DNA of 64,000 nucleotides from an uncultured Anaerobutyricum sp. (GTDB taxonomy: Bacteria; Bacillota; Clostridia; Lachnospirales; Lachnospiraceae): NCBI RefSeq assembly GCF_934307085.1, contig NZ_CAKRCF010000009.1:17330-81329 (forward strand), given 5' to 3'. How positions within the stretch are numbered: position 1 is the stretch's first letter; each line of letters starts with the position of its first letter. This document shows positions 9,170 to 18,756 of this stretch, in pieces. Both the position numbers and the translations under genes were made by a program. Under the pieces are notes generated by a model that searched no databases, was not told the origin of the DNA, and saw only the letters and a list, made by a program, of their open reading frames with translations.

Positions 9170-9676
9170 ATGAGTGCAAAAAAGACAGCTTTTTATGGAA
9201 TGTTTCTTGCGCTTGCCCTGGTAGCAGGATATATAGAACAGCTCATACCGATTAATCTTGGAATACCAGGAGTAAAGATTGGACTTGCCAATATCGTTAC
9301 AATGCTCCTTCTTTATATAGTAGGAGTTCCGGCAGCCTGCCTGATTTCCGCACTTAGAATCCTCTTATCCGGATTCCTCTTTGGAAGCGGCTTTGCAATG
9401 GTATATAGTGCGGCAGGAGCAGCAATGAGTATGTTTGTCATGGCGCTTTTAAAGAAAACGAAAAAGTTTTCTTCTGTAGGAGTAAGCGTAGCAGGAGGAA
9501 TTTTCCATAACGTAGGTCAGATTATAGTAGCCATGATTGTGTTAGAAACAAAAGCGTTAGCCTACTATCTGCCGATTTTAATCTTGTCTGGTCTTGTAGC
9601 AGGAATCTTAATTGGAATCTTAAGCGGGATATTAACGAAGAGATTAAATCCGATAATCAAGCAGCATTTTGTATAA
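9170..9676 (+). CDS. Gx transporter / heptaprenyl diphosphate synthase component I-like membrane protein
   Basis: This 168-residue, highly hydrophobic protein has about five membrane segments and the segments PGVKIGLANIVT and ALRILLSGFLFGSG typical of the Gx_transp family (older name: heptaprenyl diphosphate synthase component I). Members look like ECF S-components and often sit near FMN-binding and ApbE genes in Clostridia, which both occur in this window. An S-component of thiamine or riboflavin type was considered, but the signature fits Gx better. Substrate unknown. A hairpin element begins two bases after the stop. Confidence 0.75.
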   Translation: MSAKKTAFYGMFLALALVAGYIEQLIPINLGIPGVKIGLANIVTMLLLYIVGVPAACLISALRILLSGFLFGSGFAMVYSAAGAAMSMFVMALLKKTKKFSSVGVSVAGGIFHNVGQIIVAMIVLETKALAYYLPILILSGLVAGILIGILSGILTKRLNPIIKQHFV

Positions 9677-9677
9677 A

Positions 9678-9811
9678 CAGACGAAAACTCTAAACATCCT
9701 ATCTTGACAGCTGCTCTATAGTCGCTGCGTGTTGAATGTTCGCTTTCGCGCTCACATCCAGCACTTGCTCCGAAGCCGCATCTGCCAAGATAAGATGTTT
9801 AGAGTTTTCTG
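9678..9811 (-). repeat. Dispersed hairpin element, copy 3
   Basis: Starts CAGACGAAAACTCTAAACAT and ends ATGTTTAGAGTTTTCTG. The arms pair over about 27 bp with two mismatches, both of which become G-U pairs if transcribed from the minus strand. The core (GCTGCTCTATAGTCGCTG ... CTCCGAAGCCGCATCTG) closely matches the copies at 60801 and 61318. Directly follows the Gx-type gene, so it may also terminate it. Confidence 0.8.
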
Positions 9812-9862
9812 TTTATAGAAATACTGGAGAATAGTAGATTTAATTTCTTCGGGAGAACAATT

Positions 9863-10066
9863 GTGTTTGAAGAATGTTGCTGTATAAAGAGTTTTATAGT
9901 TTTTGTTTTAGAAATGCTAAAGGAATGTTGGATTAAATTAGATTACTATCCCCTTTCTTTTTCGGAGATAGAAATCGAATATGAAATATTGCCACTTTTG
10001 AGCAATACCGAATTTTTATCATCTCTGGCATTTCCGAAAACAGAAACTAAGAAAATAGATATATAG
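9863..10066 (+). CDS. Doubtful small ORF
   Basis: A 67-codon frame starts at GTG with GGGAG seven bases upstream. The product has a Cys-rich N-terminus (FEECCCIK) and no family I recognise, and its last codons fall inside the hairpin element at 10041. It may be a gene remnant cut by that element or a chance frame. Confidence 0.2.
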   Translation: MFEECCCIKSFIVFVLEMLKECWIKLDYYPLSFSEIEIEYEILPLLSNTEFLSSLAFPKTETKKIDI

Positions 10067-10163
10067 CATCTGTGACTTTAGAGCAAGCTCATAATGCGGG
10101 CGAGCATTATGAGCGCAGTGATACGGAACAGATGCTATATATCTATTTTATTAATTTCGTCTG
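10041..10163 (+). repeat. Dispersed hairpin element, copy 4
   Basis: Opens CAGAAACTAAG and closes AATTTCGTCTG. The arms AAAATAGATATATAGCATCT and AGATGCTATATATCTATTTT are perfect complements. The core ACTTTAGAGCAAGCTCATAA is almost identical to copy 1, with the inner stem changed from CTCTTAATGC to CTCATAATGC and its partner changed to match (compensated). Confidence 0.8.
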
Positions 10164-10195
10164 TTAAATAGCAAGATAAAAAGGAGACAATCAAC

Positions 10196-11110
10196 ATGGA
10201 AATTACATACGATTACTATCGCATATTCTATTATGCGGCGAAATATAAGAGCTTTTCAAAGGCGGCAGAGATTCTGATGAGTAACCAGCCCAATATCACG
10301 CATTTTATGAACAATCTGGAGAATCAGCTTGGCTGCCGCCTTTTTATCCGTTCCAATCGTGGAGTAACCCTTACCAGAGAGGGAGAAAAGCTCTACAAGC
10401 ATGTAACAATCGCATACCAGCACTTTCAGATGGCGGAGCTGGAGCTTGCGAACGATAAGAGTTTACAGAGCGGAATTATTACGGTAGGTGTTAGTGAGAT
10501 TGCGCTTCATTTGCTTATTTTACAGGTGATGGCGGACTTTAGAAAGGCATATCCGGGAATTCGTATCCGGCTTTCGAATCATTCTACACCGGAGACGATT
10601 CAGGAAGTAAAGGATGGACTGGTAGATTTAGCAGTAGTATCGACACCGGCAGATGTACCGTCTACGCTTAAGTCTACAGCCTTAATGGATTTTTCCGATG
10701 TAATGGTAGTTAGCAGTGCACATAAGGAATTGTGTGAGAAGCCAATACATCTGTCTGAGATGCAGGATTATCCACTCATTTGTCTTGGAAGAGGAACGAA
10801 ATCCTATGAATTCTTCAGTAATTTTTATCAGAGATATGGATTAAAGTTAAATCCAGATATTGAGGCGGGAACGATTCATCAGATTCTCCCAATGGTGGTA
10901 TATGATTTGGGTGTTGGATTTTTACCGGAAAATGTAGGTATAGAAGCGTTAGAAGATGGGAAAATAATAAGAGTACCCCTTATAGAGAAGATTCCGACAA
11001 GGCAGATTTGTCTTGTAGAGTCGAAAAGAACGCCTCTCAGTATAGCAGCGAATGCATTAAAGCAGTTTATAAATAATTATATTGAAACGAAGTTAAAAGA
11101 CAAAGCGTAA
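10196..11110 (+). CDS. LysR-family transcriptional regulator
   Basis: A 304-residue LysR regulator. The N-terminal winged HTH spans residues 1-60 (FYYAAKYKSFSKAAEILMSN, then QPNITHFMNNLENQLG). A C-terminal periplasmic-binding-like effector domain starts at about residue 92 (GIITVGVSEIALH). Strong AAGGAG ribosome site. Target genes cannot be read from sequence; LysR genes often control a divergent neighbour, but none is divergent here, and the adjacent operon downstream is the ATP synthase. Confidence 0.9.
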   Translation: MEITYDYYRIFYYAAKYKSFSKAAEILMSNQPNITHFMNNLENQLGCRLFIRSNRGVTLTREGEKLYKHVTIAYQHFQMAELELANDKSLQSGIITVGVSEIALHLLILQVMADFRKAYPGIRIRLSNHSTPETIQEVKDGLVDLAVVSTPADVPSTLKSTALMDFSDVMVVSSAHKELCEKPIHLSEMQDYPLICLGRGTKSYEFFSNFYQRYGLKLNPDIEAGTIHQILPMVVYDLGVGFLPENVGIEALEDGKIIRVPLIEKIPTRQICLVESKRTPLSIAANALKQFINNYIETKLKDKA

Positions 11111-11462
11111 TTAGTTATATAGTGTTTATATTTTAAGAATTCTGCCTGAATTGTTATAATAATTTGTAAATATTCTTTCTTTTTTTCTTAAACATTCTTT
11201 ATTAAATTTGACCGATTTCTGACAAGATTTCTCATATTCATACAATTCGTTTTGCCAAATTGAATAAAAAAGTCGTATTTATATGAGAAATCTTTGCACC
11301 ATGTAAAATTTACATGATGGATAAAAATATAAAACATTTCCACATAAATAAAAAGAGGGGTAGAATGTGTAGCAATGGTTCAGGGCGAACAAATCTCTTC
11401 CTATTAAATAGGGTTGCAAAGAAGATTGTCACCAATATGAGAATCAGGAAGGAGTGTGGCAG
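11111..11462 (+). promoter_or_regulatory. ATP synthase operon upstream region
   Basis: About 350 bases with two inverted repeats: AGATTTCTCATAT near 11227 pairs with ATATGAGAAATCT at 11281, and CATGTAAAATTTACATG (11300-11316) is a near-perfect palindrome. No convincing -35/-10 pair could be fixed. A 40-codon frame (ATG at 11365, AGAGGGG ribosome site) runs to 11487 and overlaps the atpB start in another frame; it could be a leader peptide but resembles no known family. Confidence 0.45.
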
Positions 11463-12149
11463 ATGGATGCTCTGGTCAATGAACTGATGAAAGAGTTGAA
11501 TTGCGACACTGTCTTTACGATTCCGGTACTCGGAGGAATCCCGGTTAAAGAATCTGTAGTAGTAACATGGATCATCATGGCGGTCATTCTGGTGCTTTGT
11601 ATAGCATTAACCAGAAATTTAAGCGTAGAAAATCCAGGTCGTGGGCAGATCATACTGGAAACAATCGTAAGCGGTGGACACAATTTCTTCAAGGACACAC
11701 TGGGAGAACATGGAGCGGAATATATACCGTATCTTATGACAGTGACCCTCTACATCGGTATTGCCAATCTTATCGGACTGCTTGGTTTTAAACCACCGAC
11801 AAAGGACATGAACGTGACGGCGGCATTAGCATTTATGAGTATTGTCTTAATTGAGGTAGCCGGCATCAGACAAAAAGGAGCAAAAGGATGGGTAAAGAGT
11901 TTTGCGGAACCAATTCCGATTATCTTACCGATCAATATTATGGAGATTTTTATTAAACCATTATCTCTGTGCATGCGACTTTTTGGTAACGTACTTGGTT
12001 CTTTCGTTATCATGGAATTATTAAAGTTAATCGTTCCGGCAGTATTACCGGCAGTGTTTAGCTGTTACTTTGATATTTTTGATGGTTTGATTCAGGCCTA
12101 CGTATTTGTATTCCTTACATCATTGTTTATTAAGGAAGCGACAGAATAA
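11463..12149 (+). CDS. atpB: F1Fo ATP synthase subunit a
   Basis: Membrane subunit a of the Fo ion channel, 228 residues with five to six helices. The essential stator arginine lies in MRLFGN (about residue 174), and the FxKPxSLxxRLFGN block is typical. ATG chosen because GGAG stands eight bases upstream; the GTG nine bases earlier overlaps that ribosome site. First gene of a complete eight-gene operon; no atpI-like gene precedes it. Confidence 0.95.
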   Translation: MDALVNELMKELNCDTVFTIPVLGGIPVKESVVVTWIIMAVILVLCIALTRNLSVENPGRGQIILETIVSGGHNFFKDTLGEHGAEYIPYLMTVTLYIGIANLIGLLGFKPPTKDMNVTAALAFMSIVLIEVAGIRQKGAKGWVKSFAEPIPIILPINIMEIFIKPLSLCMRLFGNVLGSFVIMELLKLIVPAVLPAVFSCYFDIFDGLIQAYVFVFLTSLFIKEATE

Positions 12150-12196
12150 GAAAACAACAAAAAATTTAAAGAGAAAAGAAAAGGAGTGTTGTAATT

Positions 12197-12427
12197 ATGT
12201 CATCAGCATTATTTGTAGCAATTGGAGCAGGAGTTGCAGTATTAACAGGTATTGGAGCAGGTATCGGTATCGGAAAAGCTACCGCAGCCGCAACAGACGC
12301 AATCGCAAGACAGCCGGAAGCAGAAAGCAAGATTAGTAAAGCATTATTACTTGGTTGTGCGTTAGCAGAGGCAACAGCTATTTACGGTTTTGTTATCGCA
12401 TTATTAATCATCCTTTTCCTTAAATAA
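12197..12427 (+). CDS. atpE: F1Fo ATP synthase subunit c
   Basis: A 76-residue two-helix proteolipid with the polar loop ARQPEAE and the ion-binding glutamate at position 58 in ALAEATAIYG. Compared with sodium-binding rings (Gln, Glu, Ser, Thr, Tyr ligands), this protein keeps Gln39, Glu58, Thr60 and Tyr63 but has Ala59 where Ser is usual, so the coupling ion (sodium or proton) is uncertain. Strong AAAGGAG site. AT-rich spacer of 185 bases before atpF without visible gene. Confidence 0.95.
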   Translation: MSSALFVAIGAGVAVLTGIGAGIGIGKATAAATDAIARQPEAESKISKALLLGCALAEATAIYGFVIALLIILFLK

Positions 12428-12612
12428 TACGAGCTTAAAAGGCTATTTGGAAACTAACAGATTTTTAATAAATATGCATATGTGTAAATCAAATCATATT
12501 TATATAAATGAATATATTAGAAATATATATAGAATACAGTGCATATATTTGATAAAACATATTGAAACAGGTATATTTATTGCATCAGGAAAAAGGAAGG
12601 CGAACGAAGAAT

Positions 12613-13065
12613 ATGCTTAATCTAGATCCATGGAATTTGGTAATGATTGTAATAAATCTTCTTGTATTATATGCGATTTTTCGTAAGTTCTTATATAAAC
12701 CGGTCATGAATGTAATTCATCAGAGAGAAGAATTAATTCAGGGACAGTTTGAATCTGCTAAAAAAACGCAGGACGATGCCCTTCAGTTAAAGGCTGATTA
12801 TGAAGAAAAATTACAGAAGGCAAATGTAAAGGCCGATGAGATCATTCTTGCAGCAAGAGATCAGGCAAAAGAAGAGCATGATAAAGCAATTCTTGAGACA
12901 CAGACTAAGACAGACAGAATGATCGAGAAAGCAAAAGCAGATATCGAAAAAGAACAGAAACAGGCACAGCAGGAAGTGCAGGGTGAGATTGCGAAGCTTG
13001 CACTTATCGCCGCAAGAAAGATTATAGAGACAGGTGAGGCCCATGACGCAGAAGGCAGTAAATAA
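12613..13065 (+). CDS. atpF: F1Fo ATP synthase subunit b
   Basis: A 150-residue stator subunit: one N-terminal membrane helix (about residues 8-28, WNLVMIVINLLVLYAIF), then a long charged coiled coil to the C-terminus. The internal ATG is used because the region upstream in frame is non-conserved, and GGAAGG precedes the chosen start by about a dozen bases. Its 3' end overlaps atpH. Confidence 0.93.
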   Translation: MLNLDPWNLVMIVINLLVLYAIFRKFLYKPVMNVIHQREELIQGQFESAKKTQDDALQLKADYEEKLQKANVKADEIILAARDQAKEEHDKAILETQTKTDRMIEKAKADIEKEQKQAQQEVQGEIAKLALIAARKIIETGEAHDAEGSK

Positions 13066-13561
13066 TGCGAAAGTATTATACCGGCTGAATGTTTTAAGAA
13101 GTGATGTGGAACAAGCCCATAAAATTTTCAAGAAGGCCCCTTTCCTTCTTGAAACACTGACAAATCCAGTTGTTTCTGAGGAAGCGAAAGAGGCAGTGCT
13201 TGACAAGATAGTAAGACAGTGTGAATTGCCGAATCTTCTTGGAAATTTTATGAAGATGATGTGCCGGATCGGTGAAATCGGGCAGATTACAGATATTTTT
13301 AACTGCTATTATGAATACTGGGATGAAATGAATCACATTCTCCATGCGGAGGTTATCTACGCAGATGAGGAGACAAAGAAAGAAAAAGCATCCATTTTAA
13401 AGCAGTTAGAAAGCATTTATCCGAAAGAAAAAATCGTTCTTTCAGAAAAGACAGATGCTTCCCTTCTTGGCGGCTATGTCGTTCATGTTGGCTATGAAGA
13501 GTACGACCACAGTTATGAAGGAAAACTCAGACGGTTAGAAAGAAAATTAACAGGGAGGTGA
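13043..13561 (+). CDS. atpH: F1Fo ATP synthase subunit delta
   Basis: A 172-residue OSCP/delta subunit that caps F1 and binds the b stalk. Helical N-terminal domain (ALYRLNV-like start, here [14 protein letters not shown]) and a C-terminal domain with [23 protein letters not shown] chosen in preference to a GTG three codons earlier; it follows AGGTGAGG. Overlaps atpF by 23 bases, so translation is coupled. Confidence 0.92.
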   Translation: MTQKAVNNAKVLYRLNVLRSDVEQAHKIFKKAPFLLETLTNPVVSEEAKEAVLDKIVRQCELPNLLGNFMKMMCRIGEIGQITDIFNCYYEYWDEMNHILHAEVIYADEETKKEKASILKQLESIYPKEKIVLSEKTDASLLGGYVVHVGYEEYDHSYEGKLRRLERKLTGR

Positions 13562-13566
13562 ATCTT

Positions 13567-15069
13567 GTGGGCGCAATCAGTGCAGAAGATATAATCTCTA
13601 TTATACAGAGTGAAATCGAAAATTTTGATGTGGACAACACAAGTGAAGAGACAGGTACGGTCATATATGTAGGTGACGGAATCGTTACGGTTTACGGTAT
13701 TGACCATGCGATGTACGGTGAGGTTGTCGTTTTTGATAATGGAGTAAAAGGAATGGTTCAGGATATCCGTCAGAATGAAATTGGTGTAATCCTTTTCGGG
13801 CGTGATACTGGAATCAAAGAAGGAACAAAAGTAGTTAGAACAAAGAAAAAAGCAGGTATTCCTGTTGGTAATGAATACATCGGTCGAGTAATCAATGCGT
13901 TAGGTGAGCCAATTGATGGCGGTGCAGAGATTAAGGCAGACGGTTATCGTCCAATTGAGGAAGAAGCACCTGGAATTATTGATAGAAAGTCTGTAAATAC
14001 TCCAATGGAAACAGGTATTCTTTCCATTGACTCCATGTTTCCTATCGGACGTGGACAGCGTGAGTTAATCATCGGTGACCGTCAGACAGGTAAAACTTCT
14101 ATCGCAACAGATACGATCCTTAACCAGAAAGGAAAAGGTGTTATCTGTATTTACGTTGCAATCGGACAGAAGGCATCTAGTGTTGCCAAGATTGTAAATA
14201 CTTTAGAGAAATATGATGCAATGGATTATTCCATCGTCTTATCCTCTACAGCAAGTGAACCTGCATCCCTGCAGTATATTGCACCATATGCAGGTACCGC
14301 GTTAGCAGAATATTTCATGCATCAGGGAAAAGATGTGTTAATCGTATATGATGACTTATCCAAACATGCGGTAGCTTATCGTGCGATTTCCCTGCTGTTA
14401 GAGCGTTCTCCTGGACGTGAGGCTTATCCTGGAGATGTATTCTACTTACATTCCAGATTATTAGAGCGCTCCAGCCGTCTTAGTGATAAGCTTGGTGGAG
14501 GTTCCATCACAGCACTTCCAATCATTGAGACACAGGCCGGTGACGTATCTGCTTACATTCCTACAAACGTAATTTCTATTACAGACGGACAGATTTTCTT
14601 GGAGAGTAACCTTTTCTTCGAAGGTATGCGTCCTGCGGTAAACGTTGGTTTATCTGTATCCCGTGTAGGTGGAGCAGCACAGACAAAAGCAATGAAAAAA
14701 GCGTGCGGAAGTATCCGTATCGACCTGGCACAGTATCGAGAGATGGAAGTATTTACCCAGTTCTCATCAGACCTTGATGATGCGACAAAGGCACAGTTAG
14801 CACATGGACGTGCAATCATGGAACTGTTAAAACAGCCATTATGCCACCCATTATCCTTACATGAGCAGGTAATTACATTATGTCTTGCAAACAATGGTAT
14901 TTTTGATATCGTTATGCCAAAAGAAGTAAAGAAATATCAAAAAGATATTCTTTCTTACCTTGATCTCAAACATCCGGAAATCGGAAAAGAAATCGAAGAA
15001 AAGAAAGATTTATCTGACGAACTGGTTAAAAAGATCATAGAAGCAGCAAAGGAATACACTGATAAATAA
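13567..15069 (+). CDS. atpA: F1Fo ATP synthase subunit alpha
   Basis: A 500-residue non-catalytic nucleotide-binding subunit of F1. The P-loop is GDRQTGKT (about residues 169-176), followed by the conserved [20 protein letters not shown] block and the [20 protein letters not shown] block. GTG start with GGGAGGTG placed six to seven bases upstream. A GTG nine bases earlier is part of that ribosome site. Six-base spacing from atpH. Confidence 0.96.
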   Translation: MGAISAEDIISIIQSEIENFDVDNTSEETGTVIYVGDGIVTVYGIDHAMYGEVVVFDNGVKGMVQDIRQNEIGVILFGRDTGIKEGTKVVRTKKKAGIPVGNEYIGRVINALGEPIDGGAEIKADGYRPIEEEAPGIIDRKSVNTPMETGILSIDSMFPIGRGQRELIIGDRQTGKTSIATDTILNQKGKGVICIYVAIGQKASSVAKIVNTLEKYDAMDYSIVLSSTASEPASLQYIAPYAGTALAEYFMHQGKDVLIVYDDLSKHAVAYRAISLLLERSPGREAYPGDVFYLHSRLLERSSRLSDKLGGGSITALPIIETQAGDVSAYIPTNVISITDGQIFLESNLFFEGMRPAVNVGLSVSRVGGAAQTKAMKKACGSIRIDLAQYREMEVFTQFSSDLDDATKAQLAHGRAIMELLKQPLCHPLSLHEQVITLCLANNGIFDIVMPKEVKKYQKDILSYLDLKHPEIGKEIEEKKDLSDELVKKIIEAAKEYTDK

Positions 15070-15084
15070 CAGGCAGGTGTTGGT

Positions 15085-15975
15085 ATGGCAAGTGCAAAAG
15101 AAATTCAGGACAGGATGCGAAGCATCAAAGATACATTGAAGATTACAAATGCAATGTATATGATTTCTTCCTCCAAACTGAAAAAATCAAAAAAAATGTT
15201 AGCGGACACAGAGCCGTATTTCTATACCCTTCAGTCTGAAATGAGCCGAATCTTAAGACATCTTCCGGATATGAATAGTATTTATTTTAAGACAAATGCA
15301 GAGATTCCGGAAAGAAAAAGAAAAGCCGGCTATATCGTCATTACAGCAGATAAGGGACTGGCTGGTTCTTATAATCATAATATTTTAAAAATTGCAGAAG
15401 AAGAACTTGCAAAAAGAGATGATCATAAACTGTTTGTTCTCGGTGAATTAGGCCGGCATTACTTTGAGCAAAAAGGAATTAATATTGATAAACAGTTCCA
15501 TTTTGTTGTTCAAGATCCATCCTTAAGTCGTGCCAGAAGAATTGCTGAGGATTTATTAAAGCTTTACCATGCAAATGAACTTGATGAACTTTACATTATA
15601 TATACAACTATGGTAAATGCAATGCAGGAGGAGGCACAGGTTGCACAGCTCCTGCCACTGAAAAAAGCAGATTTTAAGATTCCGGTTCCAATCGATATCC
15701 CATTAGAGGGACTTGCATTAAAACCTTCTGCTGAAGAGGTTATGGATCACATCGTTCCAAACTATGTAGTAGGTTTTGTGTATGGTGCATTAGTAGAAGC
15801 ATTTTCCTGTGAACAAAATGCCAGAATGATGGCAATGGAAGGTGCGACAAACAGTGCGAAACAAATGTTAAAGGAACTGGATATTGAATATAACAGAGCC
15901 AGACAGGCTGCGATTACGCAGGAGATTACCGAGGTAATAGCCGGAGCGAAGTCGCAGAAGAAAAAGAAGAAATAA
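15085..15975 (+). CDS. atpG: F1Fo ATP synthase subunit gamma
   Basis: The central rotor shaft, 296 residues. N-terminal helix (MASAKEIQDRMRSIKDTLKI) and C-terminal helix (ALVEAFSCEQNARMMAMEGA, then TNSAKQMLKEL) form the coiled-coil shaft around a Rossmann-like domain (ITADKGLAGSYNHNI). A lysine-rich tail closes the protein. Ribosome site GGCAGGTG upstream. Confidence 0.95.
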   Translation: MASAKEIQDRMRSIKDTLKITNAMYMISSSKLKKSKKMLADTEPYFYTLQSEMSRILRHLPDMNSIYFKTNAEIPERKRKAGYIVITADKGLAGSYNHNILKIAEEELAKRDDHKLFVLGELGRHYFEQKGINIDKQFHFVVQDPSLSRARRIAEDLLKLYHANELDELYIIYTTMVNAMQEEAQVAQLLPLKKADFKIPVPIDIPLEGLALKPSAEEVMDHIVPNYVVGFVYGALVEAFSCEQNARMMAMEGATNSAKQMLKELDIEYNRARQAAITQEITEVIAGAKSQKKKKK

Positions 15976-15988
15976 AAAGCGGAAATAA

Positions 15989-17404
<1,416 letters not shown>

Positions 17405-17415
17405 GAGGGGTAGAT

Positions 17416-17838
17416 ATGGCTTCAAATACATTTAGTTTAAAAATCATATCCGCCAATCGTGTATTTTTTACAGGAAGATGCCAATCTATTATCGTTCCGG
17501 GATATGACGGACAAAAAGAAGTACTGGCACATCATGAAAACATGGTTATTGCTGTCGATGAAGGAGAGATGCGTTTCCTTCCGGAAGGAGAAGAGGAATG
17601 GCAGTATGCCGTAGTCGGCATCGGTTTCATCGAGATTATTAATAACCGAGTCACCCTTCTCGTAGAAAGCGTGGAACGCCCAGAAGAGATTGATATCGCA
17701 AGAGCGCAGGAAGCAAAAGAGAGAGCTTTGGAGAAAATACGTCAGAAACAGAGTATTCAGGAGTATTATCATACACAGGCTTCCCTTTCTCGTGCAATGG
17801 CGAGACTTCGAGTTGGTCATAGACAGAAACATGTTTAG
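17416..17838 (+). CDS. atpC: F1Fo ATP synthase subunit epsilon
   Basis: A 140-residue epsilon subunit with an N-terminal beta-sandwich (FSLKIISANRVFFTGRCQSI, then IVPGYDGQKEVLAHHENM) and a C-terminal helical hairpin (ARAQEAKERALEKIRQKQS). It links rotor to c-ring and can inhibit ATPase activity. Last gene of the operon; AGGAGGGG site upstream. A hairpin element 26 bases beyond its stop probably terminates transcription. Confidence 0.94.
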   Translation: MASNTFSLKIISANRVFFTGRCQSIIVPGYDGQKEVLAHHENMVIAVDEGEMRFLPEGEEEWQYAVVGIGFIEIINNRVTLLVESVERPEEIDIARAQEAKERALEKIRQKQSIQEYYHTQASLSRAMARLRVGHRQKHV

Positions 17839-17863
17839 GTTAACAATTTAATTCGTTGACAGA

Positions 17864-17987
17864 CAGACGAAAATAGAAAAAAGCCAATATAGAAAATGTA
17901 AAAGTCGTCGCGGACGCAGAAAATGCTTAGTCGCATTTTTGCTGCTCCCATATTACATTTTCTATATTGGCTTTTTTCTATTTTCTG
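17864..17987 (-). repeat. Dispersed hairpin element, copy 5
   Basis: Starts CAGACGAAAATAG and ends CTATTTTCTG. The arms pair perfectly over about 32 bp, including AAAAAAGCCAATATAG and its complement followed by T runs. The core read on the minus strand (GGGAGCAGCAAAAATGC ... GCATTTTCTGCG) matches the family layout. Likely doubles as the atp operon terminator. Confidence 0.8.
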
Positions 17988-18094
17988 TGTGTTGGCTGGA
18001 GTGGAGGAATTAAAACGGAAGGGGAGAGGCTGAGAGTTGGATAAAAGGTATGTGTCATATCTATTCTGATATATCATTTAATATATGATAAAAA

Positions 18095-18349
18095 TCAATT
18101 ATCTTCTAAAGGTAATTCAAAGAGGGAGTCTATTGAAACACCTAAAATTTTTGATAATCCATATAGTTCAATATCCGTAACAGTTCTACTTTTATCTTCA
18201 ATGCGGGAAATAGATCCTCTGCAAATATAAATTGCTAAAGTTTCTAGTTTGTCAGCAAGTTCCTGCTGACTCATATGCCGCTTCTTTCTTATATTTTTTA
18301 AATTACTACCAATTAAATTTTTTTCATTACTGTCAATTATTCTTGCCAC
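18095..18349 (-). CDS. XRE-family HTH repressor of the peptide cassette
   Basis: An 84-residue cro/cI-type regulator. The HTH spans about residues 14-72 (GSNLKNIRKKRHMSQQELAD ... GSISRIEDKSRTVTDIELYG). I chose the GTG start because AAGGAG precedes it by six to seven bases; the in-frame ATG 48 bases upstream lacks such a site. It is divergent from the peptide-modification genes, and two matching palindromes lie between them, so it probably represses the cassette and itself. DNA is AT-rich like the cassette. Confidence 0.85.
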   Translation of the reverse strand: MARIIDSNEKNLIGSNLKNIRKKRHMSQQELADKLETLAIYICRGSISRIEDKSRTVTDIELYGLSKILGVSIDSLFELPLEDN

Positions 18350-18373
18350 TGTAATCTCCTTTTCTATAAAAAA

Positions 18374-18390
18374 TGTCTTGTCATAGGACA
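18374..18390. promoter_or_regulatory. Operator palindrome 1
   Basis: TGTCTTGTCATAGGACA, an imperfect 6-5-6 palindrome overlapping the -35 box of the + strand promoter. It matches the second site at 18423 at 15 of 17 positions. The likely ligand is the adjacent XRE regulator (inference). Confidence 0.7.
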
Positions 18391-18406
18391 AAAACAATGA
18401 TAGAAT
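18378..18406 (+). promoter_or_regulatory. Promoter of the peptide-modification cassette
   Basis: TTGTCA, 17-base spacer, TAGAAT. The -35 box is inside operator 1 and operator 2 lies just downstream of the -10, so bound repressor would cover both sides. Confidence 0.65.
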
Positions 18407-18422
18407 GAATACAAAATTATTA

Positions 18423-18439
18423 TGTCCTGTTATAGGACA
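18423..18439. promoter_or_regulatory. Operator palindrome 2
   Basis: TGTCCTGTTATAGGACA, a perfect 6-base inverted repeat around a 5-base centre. It lies 49 bases from operator 1 and 26 bases before the first cassette gene. Confidence 0.7.
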
Positions 18440-18465
18440 AAATAAAAATAAAGAGGGATATTAAA

Positions 18466-18756
18466 TTGAAAGAAGAATATTATTTCAAAAAAGAAGATTA
18501 TGTTTTAAGGAAAATTTCTGAATATATATTCCTAATTTCAACAACTAATCCAGTGAATGGAATATGGATGTATGAATTAAATACAATTGGAAGTCTTATT
18601 TGGGAAAAGTGCGATATTTATGAAGTAAATGGCTTAGTAGAAAGTATAAATGAACAATATTTTAATAAAAAGTTATCAGCGGATGAAAAGTCTTCTATTA
18701 AAGATTTTGTACGTGAATTAGAGAAAATGGGGTTAATCAAACGATATGCTATATAG
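18466..18756 (+). CDS. PqqD-like RiPP recognition protein
   Basis: A 96-residue protein resembling PqqD-family RiPP recognition elements: N-terminal beta strands (VLRKISEYIFLISTT), then WMYELNTIGSLIWEKCD and a helical winged end (LVESINEQYF ... IKDFVRELEKMGLIKRY). These proteins bind a precursor leader peptide and deliver it to a radical SAM partner. TTG start supported by AGAGGG eight bases upstream. It overlaps the radical SAM gene by 11 bases, so the two are coupled. First gene after the regulated promoter. Confidence 0.8.
   Translation: MKEEYYFKKEDYVLRKISEYIFLISTTNPVNGIWMYELNTIGSLIWEKCDIYEVNGLVESINEQYFNKKLSADEKSSIKDFVRELEKMGLIKRYAI

Noticed and set aside
9170..9676. Thiamine or riboflavin ECF S-component
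   Set aside because: Size and topology are similar, but the motifs fit the Gx_transp family better.
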